Below are positions 50,946 to 61,273 of a stretch of DNA of 64,000 nt, piece after piece. A program made the translations under genes and the position numbers. The notes below the pieces were generated by a model that did not search any database, was not told the origin of the DNA, and saw nothing but the letters and a program-made list of their open reading frames with translations. The stretch lies in NCBI GenBank assembly GCA_031254105.1, contig JAIRVB010000039.1, positions 186,001 to 250,000 on the forward strand. Direction: 5' to 3'. The stretch comes from Chitinispirillales bacterium (GTDB lineage: Bacteria > Fibrobacterota > Chitinivibrionia > Chitinivibrionales > Chitinispirillaceae). Within the stretch, counting starts at the first letter, position 1. Every line of letters begins with the position of its first letter.

Positions 50946-52802
50946 ATGCCGGTACGTATAATGACGCTATGTTTGCTGTTTTGCCTCGGCGCTCTTGCGA
51001 AGGATAATTCAAAACCGCCTGAACGCCTTACCGTTTTTGCCGACACCGCGGTTTACAGAGATAATTACCGCGCGGCGGAGCTGATCCGCAAATATTGCCA
51101 GGACACTCTCGCGGCGCATATAAAGCAATCCATGCTTATTGAGCAGATCGCTTCATCAGGTGATAACGCTCAACACAAACTGCTTGAAGAGCGGTTAAAT
51201 AATCTGCGGATAAGTGATTCTGCAAAATTAGCCGCCAGCCGCGCCGAGATAGATTCCGTCAAGTCCCGCGCGGCTCCCGCCAGTGTAATCCTCAGGGGCG
51301 ACACTTTACTTACATTATACGTTCCGACAGGTTCGCTTGCGCCAAATGAACGCGCGGCGCTTTACAGCGGCCGTATTCTGCAGGCCGCAAAGCAGGCAGT
51401 CAGAACATTTCCCGCTTCAACGCGCGGCAGTTTGGCAGTTGTTGACAACGGCGTCAGCGCTGATATTGTTATCGGCGAAACGGTGCTTGTCAATATTACC
51501 GATATGGACGCGCACTGGGTTAATAGCAGCAGAAGCGCTCTGGCGCGTCTCAAAGCGGAAAATATCGGGAGCGCTTTTGCCGCTTATGAGAAGACGCTTG
51601 GGATGTGGAATATCATAGGAATGGCTGGACTCACCTTATTAGCCGCCGCGCTGCTTTTTGTGCTGTTCAAACTTGTGAGTCATCTGTTTTGTAAAGTCAT
51701 AGACAGAAAAATCGCGGAAAAGCGCGATACTCTGCTGATTAACGGATTACGATTCCGTAATGTGGAACTTTTAACATCCGCAAAACTTGTATCCGCCGCT
51801 CTTTTTATCTCTAAAACCATACGTTTTGCAATATATGCGTTCCTGCTCTATACAGCGCTGCCTATGATATTTGCCATATTTCCGTCTACGCGCCATCTGG
51901 CAGCTATGTTATTTTCGTGGATTATCACTCCGCTTGTTTCAATAGGAGAAAACTTTGCGGCGTATCTGCCCAGGCTGCTTCGCATAATCATTATATTAGT
52001 TGTAATGCGTTACATACTCAAATTTTTGCGCTACATAGCCTTGGAGATAGAGGCGGGACGGCTTGCGATCCCGGGGTTTTATCCGGACTGGGCGCACGCT
52101 ACTTATAATTTGCTCAGGATATTCCTGTGCGCTTTCACGATAGTGCTGATATTCCCGCTACTCCCTGAATCGGAGTCAGCGGTTTTCAAAGGAGTATCGG
52201 TTTTTATCGGTATTTTATTTTCGATAGGCTCCACAAGCGTAGTAGCGAATATGATGGCCGGACTTGTTATCACCTACATGCGCTCATTTAAAATCGGCGA
52301 CCGGATAAAAATCGGGGAGGTATTTGGGGATGTTGTCGAAAAAACACCATTTGTTATAAGGGTGCAAACTGTCAAGAAAGAGATAATAACCATTCCAAAC
52401 TCAACGATATTATCCTCTAATGTGGTGAATTACAGCGCCGGCGTAAGCGCGTCCGGCGTAATACTGTATCAGAACATATATGTTGGCTACGATGTTACAT
52501 GGGAGAGAGCGGGCAGACTTCTTATGGAAGCCGCGCTAAAAACCGAACACATCCTTAATGACCCAAAGCCTTTTGTCCTCACACAAAACCTTGGCGACAA
52601 CGCGGTGAGTTACCAGATAAACGCCTATACCAAAAGACCTGACTTGCAGACCCAAATCTACTCAGAGATGAACCGCAATATACTTGATATATTCCAGCGT
52701 GACGGAATAGAGATGATTACCCCGCAATATAAAGCTATACGCAGCGGGGAAAGATCAACCATAGCGCAAAGATACGCTCAAACTGAGGAGCAGCCGGTTT
52801 AA
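50946..52802 (+). CDS. MscS-family mechanosensitive channel with long N-terminal part
   Basis: A 618-residue member of the MscS family, which releases solutes on hypo-osmotic shock. I chose ATG 50946 with AGGAG nine bases upstream. After a signal peptide (to about 20) there is a ~200-residue periplasmic helical region, then about five membrane helices (about 215-430) and the MscS core: SIGSTSVVANMMAGLVITYM (pore helix), RSFKIGDRIKIGEVFGDVVE and IITIPNSTILSSNVVNYS, followed by a beta and a C-terminal domain. The large N terminus is like MscK/YbdG-type or plant-like relatives. Confidence 0.88.
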   Translation: MPVRIMTLCLLFCLGALAKDNSKPPERLTVFADTAVYRDNYRAAELIRKYCQDTLAAHIKQSMLIEQIASSGDNAQHKLLEERLNNLRISDSAKLAASRAEIDSVKSRAAPASVILRGDTLLTLYVPTGSLAPNERAALYSGRILQAAKQAVRTFPASTRGSLAVVDNGVSADIVIGETVLVNITDMDAHWVNSSRSALARLKAENIGSAFAAYEKTLGMWNIIGMAGLTLLAAALLFVLFKLVSHLFCKVIDRKIAEKRDTLLINGLRFRNVELLTSAKLVSAALFISKTIRFAIYAFLLYTALPMIFAIFPSTRHLAAMLFSWIITPLVSIGENFAAYLPRLLRIIIILVVMRYILKFLRYIALEIEAGRLAIPGFYPDWAHATYNLLRIFLCAFTIVLIFPLLPESESAVFKGVSVFIGILFSIGSTSVVANMMAGLVITYMRSFKIGDRIKIGEVFGDVVEKTPFVIRVQTVKKEIITIPNSTILSSNVVNYSAGVSASGVILYQNIYVGYDVTWERAGRLLMEAALKTEHILNDPKPFVLTQNLGDNAVSYQINAYTKRPDLQTQIYSEMNRNILDIFQRDGIEMITPQYKAIRSGERSTIAQRYAQTEEQPV

Positions 52803-52907
52803 CGCGGGCACAAAACGCGGAACCAAGACCTGTATTTGTGGGCAAAAACAATCATATCAGAGCGCATTTCCGAGAGTGTAAGTTATTTTCTGTAATTTAG
52901 TTTGTTT
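52803..52907. other. Spacer start after mscS
   Basis: About 100 bases without a gene leading into a long inverted repeat. Confidence 0.3.
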
Positions 52908-53024
52908 AATGCAGAAATAAAATGGCAGAATGCAGAAATAAAACAAATAAGATAGTTGAATAGTTTATTTATGTATTTTAAGAGTTTTTAATATTTCTGC
53001 ATTCTGCCATTTTATTTCTGCATT
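52908..53024. repeat. Perfect 32-base inverted repeat (family C-like)
   Basis: Bases 52908-52939 and 52993-53024 are exact inverted complements, separated by 53 bases. Each arm repeats GCAGAAATAAAA-type words at a 21-base interval. It could fold as a long hairpin in RNA, ending mscS transcription or acting as a small MITE. Confidence 0.8.
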
Positions 53025-53072
53025 ATCTTTAATTTTGGTTTCTGAATCGCGATATAGTATATTATATCTGAT

Positions 53073-53186
53073 AACAGCAACGGCGTTGTGGGTCTGAACA
53101 CCCGCGGCGCCTTTTTGTTTTGTATAATCATCGGAAAACAGCAACGGCGCTCTGTGAGCCTTTGGGCTTGCGGTGTCTTTTTTATC
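53073..53186 (+). promoter_or_regulatory. Two tandem attenuator-like hairpins in glnN leader
   Basis: AACAGCAACGGCG occurs at 53073 and again at 53127. The first leads into a 12-base-pair stem (GGCGTTGTGGGT with ACCCGCGGCGCC, 53082-53111) followed by TTTTTG; the second into a similar stem (around TGAGCC/GGCTTG) followed by TTTTTT at about 53178-53183. Both have terminator form, and the last lies just before the glnN ribosome binding site. Confidence 0.6.
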
Positions 53187-53208
53187 TTATTGAATAGGAG
53201 TGCGTACT

Positions 53209-55299
53209 ATGAAAGACATTTCCGGACTATTCGGCAGTATGGTATTTAACGATACGGTAATGCGGGCCAGACTGCCCAAAGATATTTACAAAGCGATGAA
53301 AAAGGCCATCTCTCAGGGAACGCACCTGGAGTACGATGTCGCAAACGCTGTGGCAAACGCCATGAAGGAGTGGGCGATTGAAAAAGGCGTTACGCATTTT
53401 ACCCACTGGTTTCAGCCGATGACTGGAACCACCGCCGAGAAGCATGACAGCTTTATCTCTCCGTCAAGCGGCGGACAGATCATAATGGAGTTTTCGGGTA
53501 AGGAACTTGTGCACGGAGAATCGGACGCCTCAAGCTTCCCCTCAGGCGGGCTCCGCGCGACTTTTGAGGCCAGAGGGTATACGATATGGGATACGACCTC
53601 ATTTGCGTTTATCAAGGATAATACGCTGTGCATCCCCACCGCGTTCTGCTCTTACAGCGGGGAAGCGCTTGACAAAAAGACACCGCTGCTGCGCTCAATG
53701 GAGGTTATCAACAAACAGGCTATGCGGATACTCAGGCTCTTTGGCAACACGACGGCGCAGCGCGTTATAACTACGGTCGGGCCGGAGCAGGAGTATTTCC
53801 TTGTTGACAAAGAGATGTTTTTGAAGCGTCCGGACCTCATTTACACGGGCCGCACGCTCTTTGGCGCGCGCCCGCCCAAGGGTCAGGAGCTTGAGGATCA
53901 CTACTTTGGGTGCATAAAGCCCCGGGTCGCCGCTTTTATGAAAGAGCTTGACGAAGAATTATGGAAACTCGGCGTTCACGCAAAGACCAAACACAACGAG
54001 GTCGCCCCGGCTCAGCACGAACTCGCGCCGTTTTTTACTACAGCCAATATAGCGGTAGACCACAACCAGATCACTATGGAGCTGATGAAAACGCTCGCAA
54101 ACAAGCACGGCATGGCCTGTTTGCTGCATGAGAAACCGTTCGCTGGCGTAAACGGCAGCGGCAAACACAACAACTGGTCGCTGAGTACCGATACGGGAGT
54201 AAATCTGCTTGAACCCGGTGAAACGCCTTATCAGAACGCACAGTTTTTGCTGTTTCTGGTAGCGGTGATAAAGGCTGTGGATGAGTATCAGGATCTTTTA
54301 AGGGTATCGGCGGCAAGCGCCGGCAACGATCACCGCCTTGGAGCGAACGAAGCGCCTCCGGCGATAGTATCGATGTTTTTGGGCGATGAACTTCAGGAGA
54401 TATTGGAAGCGATCGAGTCTAACGCAAACTACAAGGGCAAGAAGAGATCCCCGATGGAGATAGGCGTAACGGTTCTCCCTGACTTTCCAAAAGACACTAC
54501 CGACCGCAACCGCACATCGCCGTTTGCGTTTACCGGTAATAAATTTGAGTTTCGCATGTTAGGCTCCATGTTCTCAGTCGCGGGGCCTAACATCGTGCTT
54601 AATACTATTGTCGGTGAGATATTGTCTGAGTTTGCGGATATGCTTCAGGAGTCAAAAGATTTTACCGGAGATCTGGCGCGGCTCGTTAAAAAAACCTACA
54701 GTGAACATAAGCGGATCATCTTTAACGGCAACAACTATTCGCAGGAGTGGGTTGCGCAGGCGCAGACGCGCGGCTTGTCTAATCTTAGAACCACTGTGGA
54801 CGCGTTCCCCGCGTTCGTTAACAGAAAAAATATAACTCTCTTTACAAAGCACCATGTTTTCACCGAACAGGAGATCTACTCGCGCTACGAAATTCTCATT
54901 GAGAGCTACTGCAAAACGCTTCATATTGAGGCGCTTACCATGATAGATATCGTCAAGGGGAAAATCATTCCCGCTGTTGTCGGATATCAAAGCGAACTTG
55001 CTTGTCTTTTTCGAACGAAAAAAGCGTGCGGGCAGTTTGACACATCGCTTGAAGCGCATTTAATGTCAGGCATATCGAAACTGGCTGCCTGTATGCTCAG
55101 AAAACTCACCGCCCTTGAGCAGGCGGCAAGCGAATGCGCCGACAAACACGAGATACTCGCCCACGCAAGCTTCTACCGCGACACGGTCTGTCCGGCCATG
55201 TCGGAGCTGCGGCTCATTGTGGATGAGCTTGAAACCTTGACAGCCAAAAAATACTGGCCGCTGCCGGCTTATGCGGACTTGCTTTTCAGCGTGATCTAA
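53209..55299 (+). CDS. glnN: Glutamine synthetase, type III
   Basis: GSIII, a large hexamer/dodecamer glutamine synthetase that assimilates ammonium, common in Bacteroidota, Fibrobacterota and anaerobes. The 696-residue product starts at ATG 53209, eight bases after AGGAG. Blocks include [67 protein letters not shown] and [17 protein letters not shown], the set specific to type III. The leader carries two tandem attenuator-like hairpins, suggesting RNA-level control by nitrogen supply. A strong hairpin follows it. Confidence 0.96.
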   Translation: MKDISGLFGSMVFNDTVMRARLPKDIYKAMKKAISQGTHLEYDVANAVANAMKEWAIEKGVTHFTHWFQPMTGTTAEKHDSFISPSSGGQIIMEFSGKELVHGESDASSFPSGGLRATFEARGYTIWDTTSFAFIKDNTLCIPTAFCSYSGEALDKKTPLLRSMEVINKQAMRILRLFGNTTAQRVITTVGPEQEYFLVDKEMFLKRPDLIYTGRTLFGARPPKGQELEDHYFGCIKPRVAAFMKELDEELWKLGVHAKTKHNEVAPAQHELAPFFTTANIAVDHNQITMELMKTLANKHGMACLLHEKPFAGVNGSGKHNNWSLSTDTGVNLLEPGETPYQNAQFLLFLVAVIKAVDEYQDLLRVSAASAGNDHRLGANEAPPAIVSMFLGDELQEILEAIESNANYKGKKRSPMEIGVTVLPDFPKDTTDRNRTSPFAFTGNKFEFRMLGSMFSVAGPNIVLNTIVGEILSEFADMLQESKDFTGDLARLVKKTYSEHKRIIFNGNNYSQEWVAQAQTRGLSNLRTTVDAFPAFVNRKNITLFTKHHVFTEQEIYSRYEILIESYCKTLHIEALTMIDIVKGKIIPAVVGYQSELACLFRTKKACGQFDTSLEAHLMSGISKLAACMLRKLTALEQAASECADKHEILAHASFYRDTVCPAMSELRLIVDELETLTAKKYWPLPAYADLLFSVI

Positions 55300-55405
55300 C
55301 GGCGGAAGAGGAGATACATCTTGCAGCGGATTTTCGCCGCAGTGGATTGTAAAAATCTGTGAAATTCTTGAGATTGATAAACATGATATTTGGAAATACT
55401 TTTTT

Positions 55406-55456
55406 ACTGAGGAAAAGCAAGCCGAAGCGTGACTTTCGCTCCTTGCTTTCCTCAGT
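55406..55456. terminator. Terminator hairpin after glnN
   Basis: ACTGAGGAAAAGCAAG pairs with CTTGCTTTCCTCAGT across an inner GCGAAAGT-type loop, giving a stem of about 20 pairs. A T run lies upstream on the plus strand, so it would work best for the minus strand. Confidence 0.55.
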
Positions 55457-55498
55457 ATAATGTATATTGTGTTTATAATCTGAAAGGAACTTAGCAGC

Positions 55499-56346
55499 AT
55501 GATTATAGCCAACCCGATTTATGATGTGATGTTCAAGCGGATTTTAGAAAATAACCGCGCGGCGAAGTTTTTTATAGGAACGATACTTAATTGTAAAGTA
55601 CTCTCTTGAGCAAACTATCACCGAGCATACAAAAGTTGATAAAGACACCGAAAAACTCACGCTCTTCCGCATGGACTTCGCTGCCGCGATAGAAACCGAC
55701 GGGTTATTATTGAGATGCAAAAAGCGATGCGTCTTAGTGATGTCGCCTGTTTCAGAGAACATCTTGGCAATGAATATATTAAATTGGAACTTCCCATAAT
55801 CGCGATATACATACTTGACTTTAACCTGTCTGTGGATTCTCCGGCGTTTGGCAATGTGCCCGTTTACCGCGACTTGCGAACCAATGAAATACTTAATCCT
55901 TATGACGATTTTGTCGAGCATTTAATCCACAACGCGTATTTTGTTCAAACGCAGAGGATAAAACCCAGTATAAATACAAAGCTTGACAAACTGCTTTCGA
56001 TATTTGAACAGGCTAACTTTACAGGCAACAGCGAAACTACGAAAAAATATCAGTTTGATGTTGATGACCCTTGAAATCAAGGAGCTGTTGGAAGTCCTGC
56101 GCTACGCGGCGGCTGACGCTGAAGCGCGTAAAGAATTAGACGAGGAAGAATATTACCGAAAAGCGATGGAAGGGATGTTTGGGAAACAGAACAAAAAATA
56201 GAACAACAGGCGCTTGAGATTGCCGGAGAAAAACAACGACTGAAAGCATCGTTAAAAAATTAAATGAAAAAGGAACGCCCATTACGGAAATAATGGAAAT
56301 TACCGGATTGAGCGAATCAGAAATTAAAAATTATCTTAAGGTCTGA
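55499..56346 (+). pseudogene. Decayed Rpn/PD-(D/E)XK nuclease-transposase gene
   Basis: An ATG with AAAGGA begins NPIYDVMFKRILENNRAAKF, typical of this family, and stops after about 37 codons at TGA. The coding sense continues in shifted frames: EQTITEHTKVDKDTEKLTLF, then MRLSDVACFREHLGNEY to about 56074, then KELLEVLRYAAADAEARKEL and finally ITEIMEITGLSESEIKNYL before TGA at 56344. At least four frameshifts are needed to restore it, so it is dead. An intact but divergent relative runs toward it at 56452-57348. Confidence 0.8.
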
Positions 56347-56451
56347 AATAAAAGGGCCAACGCGCATTGAGGACTCACTCTTCTCCCATTCTGAAGTCTA
56401 TTTTTTTCCGTAAGGCGCAAACAGGAACAACTATGTCGAAATCTTATTTCG

Positions 56452-57348
56452 TCATTTTATCCCCTGTATTTGTTCACGCGTTAATCCGCTTAATTCGCAA
56501 ATATCCTCAACAGACATCCCTTTTTCCAACATTTTCCTGGCGATTTCGACAGTTTTTTGGGCTTCTCCTTCGGCTCTGCCCTCAGCTCTTCCCTCAGCTT
56601 TACCGTCAAATTTCCCACTCTCATAAGAAGTCCTTATCGAATTCTGCTCATAACCGGCCTGACCGATATAGTAGCGGTAAGCGCTTTTCTCCTCTTCCGT
56701 CATACTGTCGTAAACGAGCTTCTCACGGGCTTCCTTAAGTCCGCGCGCAGTAAAATTTTCGGGAATCTCTGTATTTTTAAGATAGTATATCCATTCATCA
56801 AGGCTGTCTTTAGCAACGTTATCGAACTCATTAACACAGAGAATATAATACTCAGGATACAAATCTTTCACATTGCCCTTTGCGAAAAATTTCTTTTGCT
56901 TTTCTGTCAATTGAAGCACGCTGTCATTGTGAATACCGCGGTATTCGGTAATACCGTGATACACATAATCCGAACCGTCCCCCATATCAAAATAGAGAAT
57001 ATTTATATGATAAACTTTACGTACTTTGTGATAACCGTCACTCAATGTAATATGTTCGGTTATCGCCTTAGATACCCCATAAAGCATCCGCAGATAGTAA
57101 TCCACCTCTGCGCTGTTTTGCAGCTCTATTATAAGAAGCTCTCCCTTAGCGTTTTCAACCAGCATATCCACACGGTTAAACTTGTCTAATGCGTGTTCCT
57201 GATTACCTTCGCTCTCCTTAATATTAATAATCTTAATATCATCATTGAGCAGCACCGACAAAAAGCCTTCAAGCACCGTATAATCGGCCTTGTTGCGCAA
57301 CAGGCGTTTGATCGCCCAGTCAAACCGGATTAATTTTGGCGCTTTCAT
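56452..57348 (-). CDS. Rpn-family recombination-promoting nuclease/PD-(D/E)XK protein
   Basis: A 298-residue protein of the Rpn/transposase_31-like group. The PD-(D/E)XK nuclease core is in FNRVDMLVENAKGELLIIEL (about 58-77), with Asp and Glu-x-Gln positions kept. It then has a helical middle, EEKSAYRYYIGQAGYEQNSI, a repeated RAEGRAEGRAEGEAQ stretch (about 252-266) and a C-terminal helix GMSVEDICELSGLTREQIQG. Such genes can promote recombination and multiply in genomes as families. A degenerate relative lies convergently at 55499-56346. Confidence 0.85.
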   Translation of the reverse strand: MKAPKLIRFDWAIKRLLRNKADYTVLEGFLSVLLNDDIKIINIKESEGNQEHALDKFNRVDMLVENAKGELLIIELQNSAEVDYYLRMLYGVSKAITEHITLSDGYHKVRKVYHINILYFDMGDGSDYVYHGITEYRGIHNDSVLQLTEKQKKFFAKGNVKDLYPEYYILCVNEFDNVAKDSLDEWIYYLKNTEIPENFTARGLKEAREKLVYDSMTEEEKSAYRYYIGQAGYEQNSIRTSYESGKFDGKAEGRAEGRAEGEAQKTVEIARKMLEKGMSVEDICELSGLTREQIQGIK

Positions 57349-57409
57349 GTTTTCTCCTTTTTGACGGGATGTTTAATTTTCACGACAATAATATAACTTA
57401 TGGAGCGCG

Positions 57410-57570
57410 GGGAGGGAATATCCACTGTATGACCGAAAAATCATCGGATGGGCGTTAAGCGACAATATGGAAACTCTCAGTGCGACTCTTCCTGCCCTGC
57501 AAATGGCGTTTAAAAACCGCCCTTGCTCAGCAAGGGATGATATTCCATAGCGACAGGGGCGGATAATTGA
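57410..57570 (+). pseudogene. IS3-family transposase fragment
   Basis: One frame reads YDRKIIGWALSDNMETLSAT then LPALQMAFKNRP, and after a one-base shift QGMIFHSDRGG before a stop. These are consecutive motifs of the IS3-type integrase core (with the D of HSDRG), so it is the relic of a transposase. No ends of the element can be found here. Confidence 0.75.
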
Positions 57571-57624
57571 CACAAAAACAAACGGCAAAAAAGAATTTGC
57601 ATTTGGAAATATAATCGGTGAATT

Positions 57625-60024
57625 TTATTTCCTCAGCTCCGCGCTATGCTTCTCTTTCATCACCAGGATAATCTTATTACAAACATCCTGCACATCGTCA
57701 TCATTGAGAGTCTTTTCCGGTGAACGGAACTCTACCGAAAAAGTCACGCTTTTGCTTCCTGCGCCAAGTTTTTCACCGCGGTATACGTCAAATGGGCGGA
57801 CATTCCCGACAAGCCCGGATAAGCTTTCTATCTCTTTTTTAACAGTGTCACTATCAAGAGTGTCCGGCATTACAAAGCTGAAGTCTCTTTCGAGAGCGGG
57901 GAACTTTGGCAAATTTTTGTATTTCGGAAGCGGCTTTGGTGTGCTGAGCCACGCTGTCAGGTCGAGTTCCGCATAAAATACACTGCTCTTTATGCCGAAA
58001 GTTTTGCATATCTGTTCGGATACCCGTCCTATTGTGCCCATTATGCCGTTAGATCCGCGGATACTTGCGCTTTCAGGAGTATAAAGAGGCCCGTGCTGCT
58101 CCAATTTAGAATATGAAAATGAATCTAAAGCGCAGTGGTCTGCAAAAGTTTCGATAATCCCTTTAAGAATAAAAAAGTCATTCTGCAGTTCAACATTGCC
58201 CCATGATTTCGGGAAACAGCTTCCCTCAATAATAATGGCGAGAATATCCTTTTCCTGGGCAAGACCTGTGGTGCTGTCCGGCCTGAATGTTTTGCCTATC
58301 TCAAAAAACCGGTTATTATTATTCTTTCGGTTCAGGTTGTAAGCTACTGATTCCAAAAGAGTTATGGCAAGCGTAGTACGCATCTCCGTCATGTCGGGGT
58401 TGAGCGGGTTAAGTATCTTTACCGGCTCTGTAGACGGGGTGATAAGCTTACGTTTGGCTTCAGAAACCATACTGTTAGTGATAAGCTCGTTAAGGCCGAA
58501 GTAACACAGGGCAGACCGCGCGTTATCGCGGTTTGTTTCTGTGCAGGAGGGCGGGTTTGTAAGTTTTACCTGCGAGTATTGAACTGCCGGGATTTTATCG
58601 TACCCGAACAAACGGCCAACCTCTTCAACAAGGTCTGCTTCCTCTGAAATATCATGGCGAAACAGCGGCACAGAGCATTGAAGTTTATCATCACCTTCTT
58701 TTGTGGTGATGATACCAATAGAGGTAAGCAGGGCGGTGATGCGCTCCTCATCAAACTCTACCCCAAGGATTCTTGAAGCTCTTGAAGGGCGTAAAGTCAT
58801 CTTCTTTTCAGGGAACGGCTCTGAATGCGTGTCAATTTTGCCAGCGCTTACGGTTCCGCCCGCAATCTCCTGCATGAGATACGCCGCTGTATTTATCGCA
58901 TTTTCAAGGCCTTGGGCAGGATCAACACCTCTCTCGAAACGGTAGGAGGAATCTGTGGAGAGTCCCAGCCGTTTTGATGTTTTGCGCACGCCGGTCTGTT
59001 CAAAAAAAGCGCACTCAAGAAACACATCTTTTGTAGAATCAGTGATTTGCGAGCCCAGCCCGCCCATGATCCCCGCCAGAGCTGTGGGCTTTTTGGCGTC
59101 GCATATGAGAAGATCATCGCCGGCAAGCTTCCGTTCTATACCATCAAGTGTCGTAAATTGTGAAATTCCAAGGCTTTGCGATTGTTTTACGATGATTTTC
59201 CTGCCATCAACAGCGTTGTAGTCAAAAGCGTGCATCGGCTGGCCGTATTGTATCAGGATGTAATTGGTGATATCAACAATATTGTTTATTGGCCGCAGAC
59301 CTGCCATGCTCAGGCGTCTTTGCATCCACTCCGGGGATGGGCCGATGGTCACACCGCGCACAAGCCGTCCCATGTAGCGTGGGCAGCGTTCTTTTGTTTC
59401 AATATTTACTGATATGGCGGACGATATGGAATCACCGTTTTTTTCTTCCGGTATTCTGGCGGTTTGTTTTAGTGGTTTGCCAAAGCTCGCGCTCACCTCA
59501 CGCGCAACTCCAAGCACGCTGAGGCAGTCACCGCGGTCAGGGGTGATCTCAATCTCAATCACCGCGTCATCAACAATATACTCAGAAAGTGGCGCCCCGG
59601 TGCGGTAATCGCTTGGAAGAGAGATAATTCCGCTGTTATTGTCAGAAATACCAAGCTCTTTCTCAGAGCAAAGCATTCCTCTTGATTCAACGCCGCGAAT
59701 CTTAGCTTTCTTGATAGTGAAATCTTCGCCAAGTACAGTACCTTCAGTGGCCAAAGCGACTGTCATTGAAGCAGTTACGTTAGGCGCGCCGCATACGATC
59801 TGTAAGATTTCGCCGTTACCTGCGTCAACCTCACAGAGTGAGAGCTTATCTGCGTTTGGGTGAGGATTTTTTGAGATCACTTTTGCTACTTTCACACCAT
59901 CAGGAATGTGAATACTGTTGATAGACGCCACCTCAATCCCTGCTTTGGTAAGCGCATCAGCTACTTCCTGCACGGGGACATTAATATCAACAAAATCCTT
60001 CAGCCAACTATATACTATTTTCAT
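57625..60024 (-). CDS. pheT: Phenylalanyl-tRNA synthetase beta subunit
   Basis: PheT with PheS charges tRNA-Phe. The chosen ATG at 60024 gives 799 residues (MKIVYSWLKDFVDINV). Domains follow the family order: tRNA-binding OB fold (about 38-150, KVISKNPHPNADKLSLCEVD), B3/B4 editing domain (about 205-385), B5 (about 400-470), the core homologous to PheS, and the C-terminal ferredoxin-like anticodon-binding domain (FRSPEKTLNDDDV near 768). It follows pheS after 152 bases that contain family E hairpins. Confidence 0.95.
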   Translation of the reverse strand: MKIVYSWLKDFVDINVPVQEVADALTKAGIEVASINSIHIPDGVKVAKVISKNPHPNADKLSLCEVDAGNGEILQIVCGAPNVTASMTVALATEGTVLGEDFTIKKAKIRGVESRGMLCSEKELGISDNNSGIISLPSDYRTGAPLSEYIVDDAVIEIEITPDRGDCLSVLGVAREVSASFGKPLKQTARIPEEKNGDSISSAISVNIETKERCPRYMGRLVRGVTIGPSPEWMQRRLSMAGLRPINNIVDITNYILIQYGQPMHAFDYNAVDGRKIIVKQSQSLGISQFTTLDGIERKLAGDDLLICDAKKPTALAGIMGGLGSQITDSTKDVFLECAFFEQTGVRKTSKRLGLSTDSSYRFERGVDPAQGLENAINTAAYLMQEIAGGTVSAGKIDTHSEPFPEKKMTLRPSRASRILGVEFDEERITALLTSIGIITTKEGDDKLQCSVPLFRHDISEEADLVEEVGRLFGYDKIPAVQYSQVKLTNPPSCTETNRDNARSALCYFGLNELITNSMVSEAKRKLITPSTEPVKILNPLNPDMTEMRTTLAITLLESVAYNLNRKNNNNRFFEIGKTFRPDSTTGLAQEKDILAIIIEGSCFPKSWGNVELQNDFFILKGIIETFADHCALDSFSYSKLEQHGPLYTPESASIRGSNGIMGTIGRVSEQICKTFGIKSSVFYAELDLTAWLSTPKPLPKYKNLPKFPALERDFSFVMPDTLDSDTVKKEIESLSGLVGNVRPFDVYRGEKLGAGSKSVTFSVEFRSPEKTLNDDDVQDVCNKIILVMKEKHSAELRK

Positions 60025-60067
60025 AGAAATCAATCCATTATTGTTACAATTATACTGATTTTAAGAA

Positions 60068-60140
60068 CAACAGACCCTCGCTTTCGCGGGGGTGACGCAA
60101 TCCGCCGCCATCCTCCCCCCGAAGGCGGGAATCCATTGTT
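60068..60140. repeat. Family E GC-hairpin cluster
   Basis: CCTCGCTTTCGCGGGGGTGA and CCCCCGAAGGCGGGA are small dyads between pheS and pheT. AACAACAGACCC precedes them, resembling the AACATTAGACCCCG end of the copy at 62962. Confidence 0.55.
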
Positions 60141-60176
60141 CTCAGTCTTATGTTATTATCTTAAATTATTCACTAA

Positions 60177-61211
60177 CTAAAACTGCTTCAAAAACCGCGC
60201 ATCATTCTCATAGAATAAACGAATATCATCAATCCCATACTTGAGAAGCGCAATCCGCTCAATCCCCATCCCAAAGGCAAACCCTGTATATTTTTCAGGA
60301 TCAATCCCGCAGTACTTAAACACATTCGGATGAACCATCCCCGCGCCCAGAATCTCAAGCCACCCGCTGTACTTGCAGATACCGCACCCTTTGCCTTTAC
60401 ACAGGAAGCACTCAACATCAACCTCAACGCTTGGTTCGGTGAAAGGGAAGTAGCTGGGCCTGATTTTAATATGCGTCTTCTCATCAAAAAAGGAGCGCGA
60501 AAAGGCAAGCAGCGTCCCCTTAAGGTCAGAAAAGCTCACGTTCTCATCTACATAAAGCCCCTCAATCTGATGAAACAGGCAGTAGCTTCTTGCGCTTATC
60601 TCCTCATTGCGGTATACCCGTCCTGGCATAATGGCGCGGATCGGGGGTTTTTGCTTCTCCATAACCCTTATCTGAACCGGTGAAGTATGGGTGCGGAGCA
60701 CTGTCTTGTCGCTGATATAGAATGTATCCTGCATATCTCGCGCAGGATGAAAGGGCGGCATGTTCAGAGCCTGAAAATTGTAATAGTCGCTCTCAACCTC
60801 CGGGCCGTAAGCGATTGAAAATCCCATAGTTATGAATATGTCTCTAATCTCATTTCTTATCTTCATAAGCGGATGCAGGCTGCCGGAAGAGAACGGGAAG
60901 CCGGGCAGGGTAGGGTCAAATCCCGAATCAGCGGCGCTTCCGGCGTTTTTATTCTGCCAGGGAGTTTCTTTGAATTTGCCCTCCACATCCTTACTCAAAC
61001 TGTTGACCGCAGCCCCAAAAACCGCGCGTTGATCCGGAGCCATTGTTCCAAGGGATTTTTTAAGTTCGCTTAAAATACCCTTTTTACCAAGATATTTGAT
61101 GCGGAAGTTCTCAGCATCAGCTTCCGTTCCAATAGCCTCAAATTCAGCAAGCGCGCTTTTGCGCAGGGTTTCGAGGGATTCAAGAGAATTATACTGCAAA
61201 CCGTCGCTCAT
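60177..61211 (-). CDS. pheS: Phenylalanyl-tRNA synthetase alpha subunit
   Basis: The 344-residue catalytic alpha chain. An N-terminal coiled coil (about 1-90) is followed by the class II core: HPLMKIRNEIRDIFITMGF, motif 2 with RTHTSPVQIRVM, MPGRVYRNEEISARSYCLFH, and motif 3 GFAFGMGIERIALLKYGIDD near the end. The insertion CFLCKGKGCGICK is a zinc-type knuckle typical of many bacterial PheS. It lies between rplT and pheT on the same strand. Confidence 0.96.
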   Translation of the reverse strand: MSDGLQYNSLESLETLRKSALAEFEAIGTEADAENFRIKYLGKKGILSELKKSLGTMAPDQRAVFGAAVNSLSKDVEGKFKETPWQNKNAGSAADSGFDPTLPGFPFSSGSLHPLMKIRNEIRDIFITMGFSIAYGPEVESDYYNFQALNMPPFHPARDMQDTFYISDKTVLRTHTSPVQIRVMEKQKPPIRAIMPGRVYRNEEISARSYCLFHQIEGLYVDENVSFSDLKGTLLAFSRSFFDEKTHIKIRPSYFPFTEPSVEVDVECFLCKGKGCGICKYSGWLEILGAGMVHPNVFKYCGIDPEKYTGFAFGMGIERIALLKYGIDDIRLFYENDARFLKQF

Positions 61212-61273
61212 AAATGTCCTAGTGTATCGATTTTACGAAAAAAAGTATAAACTGCCATACGGAAATAACTTTT

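Noticed and set aside
52908-53186. CRISPR-like spacing of repeats
   Set aside because: Repeats are inverted or only two in number, with no regular spacers or cas genes.
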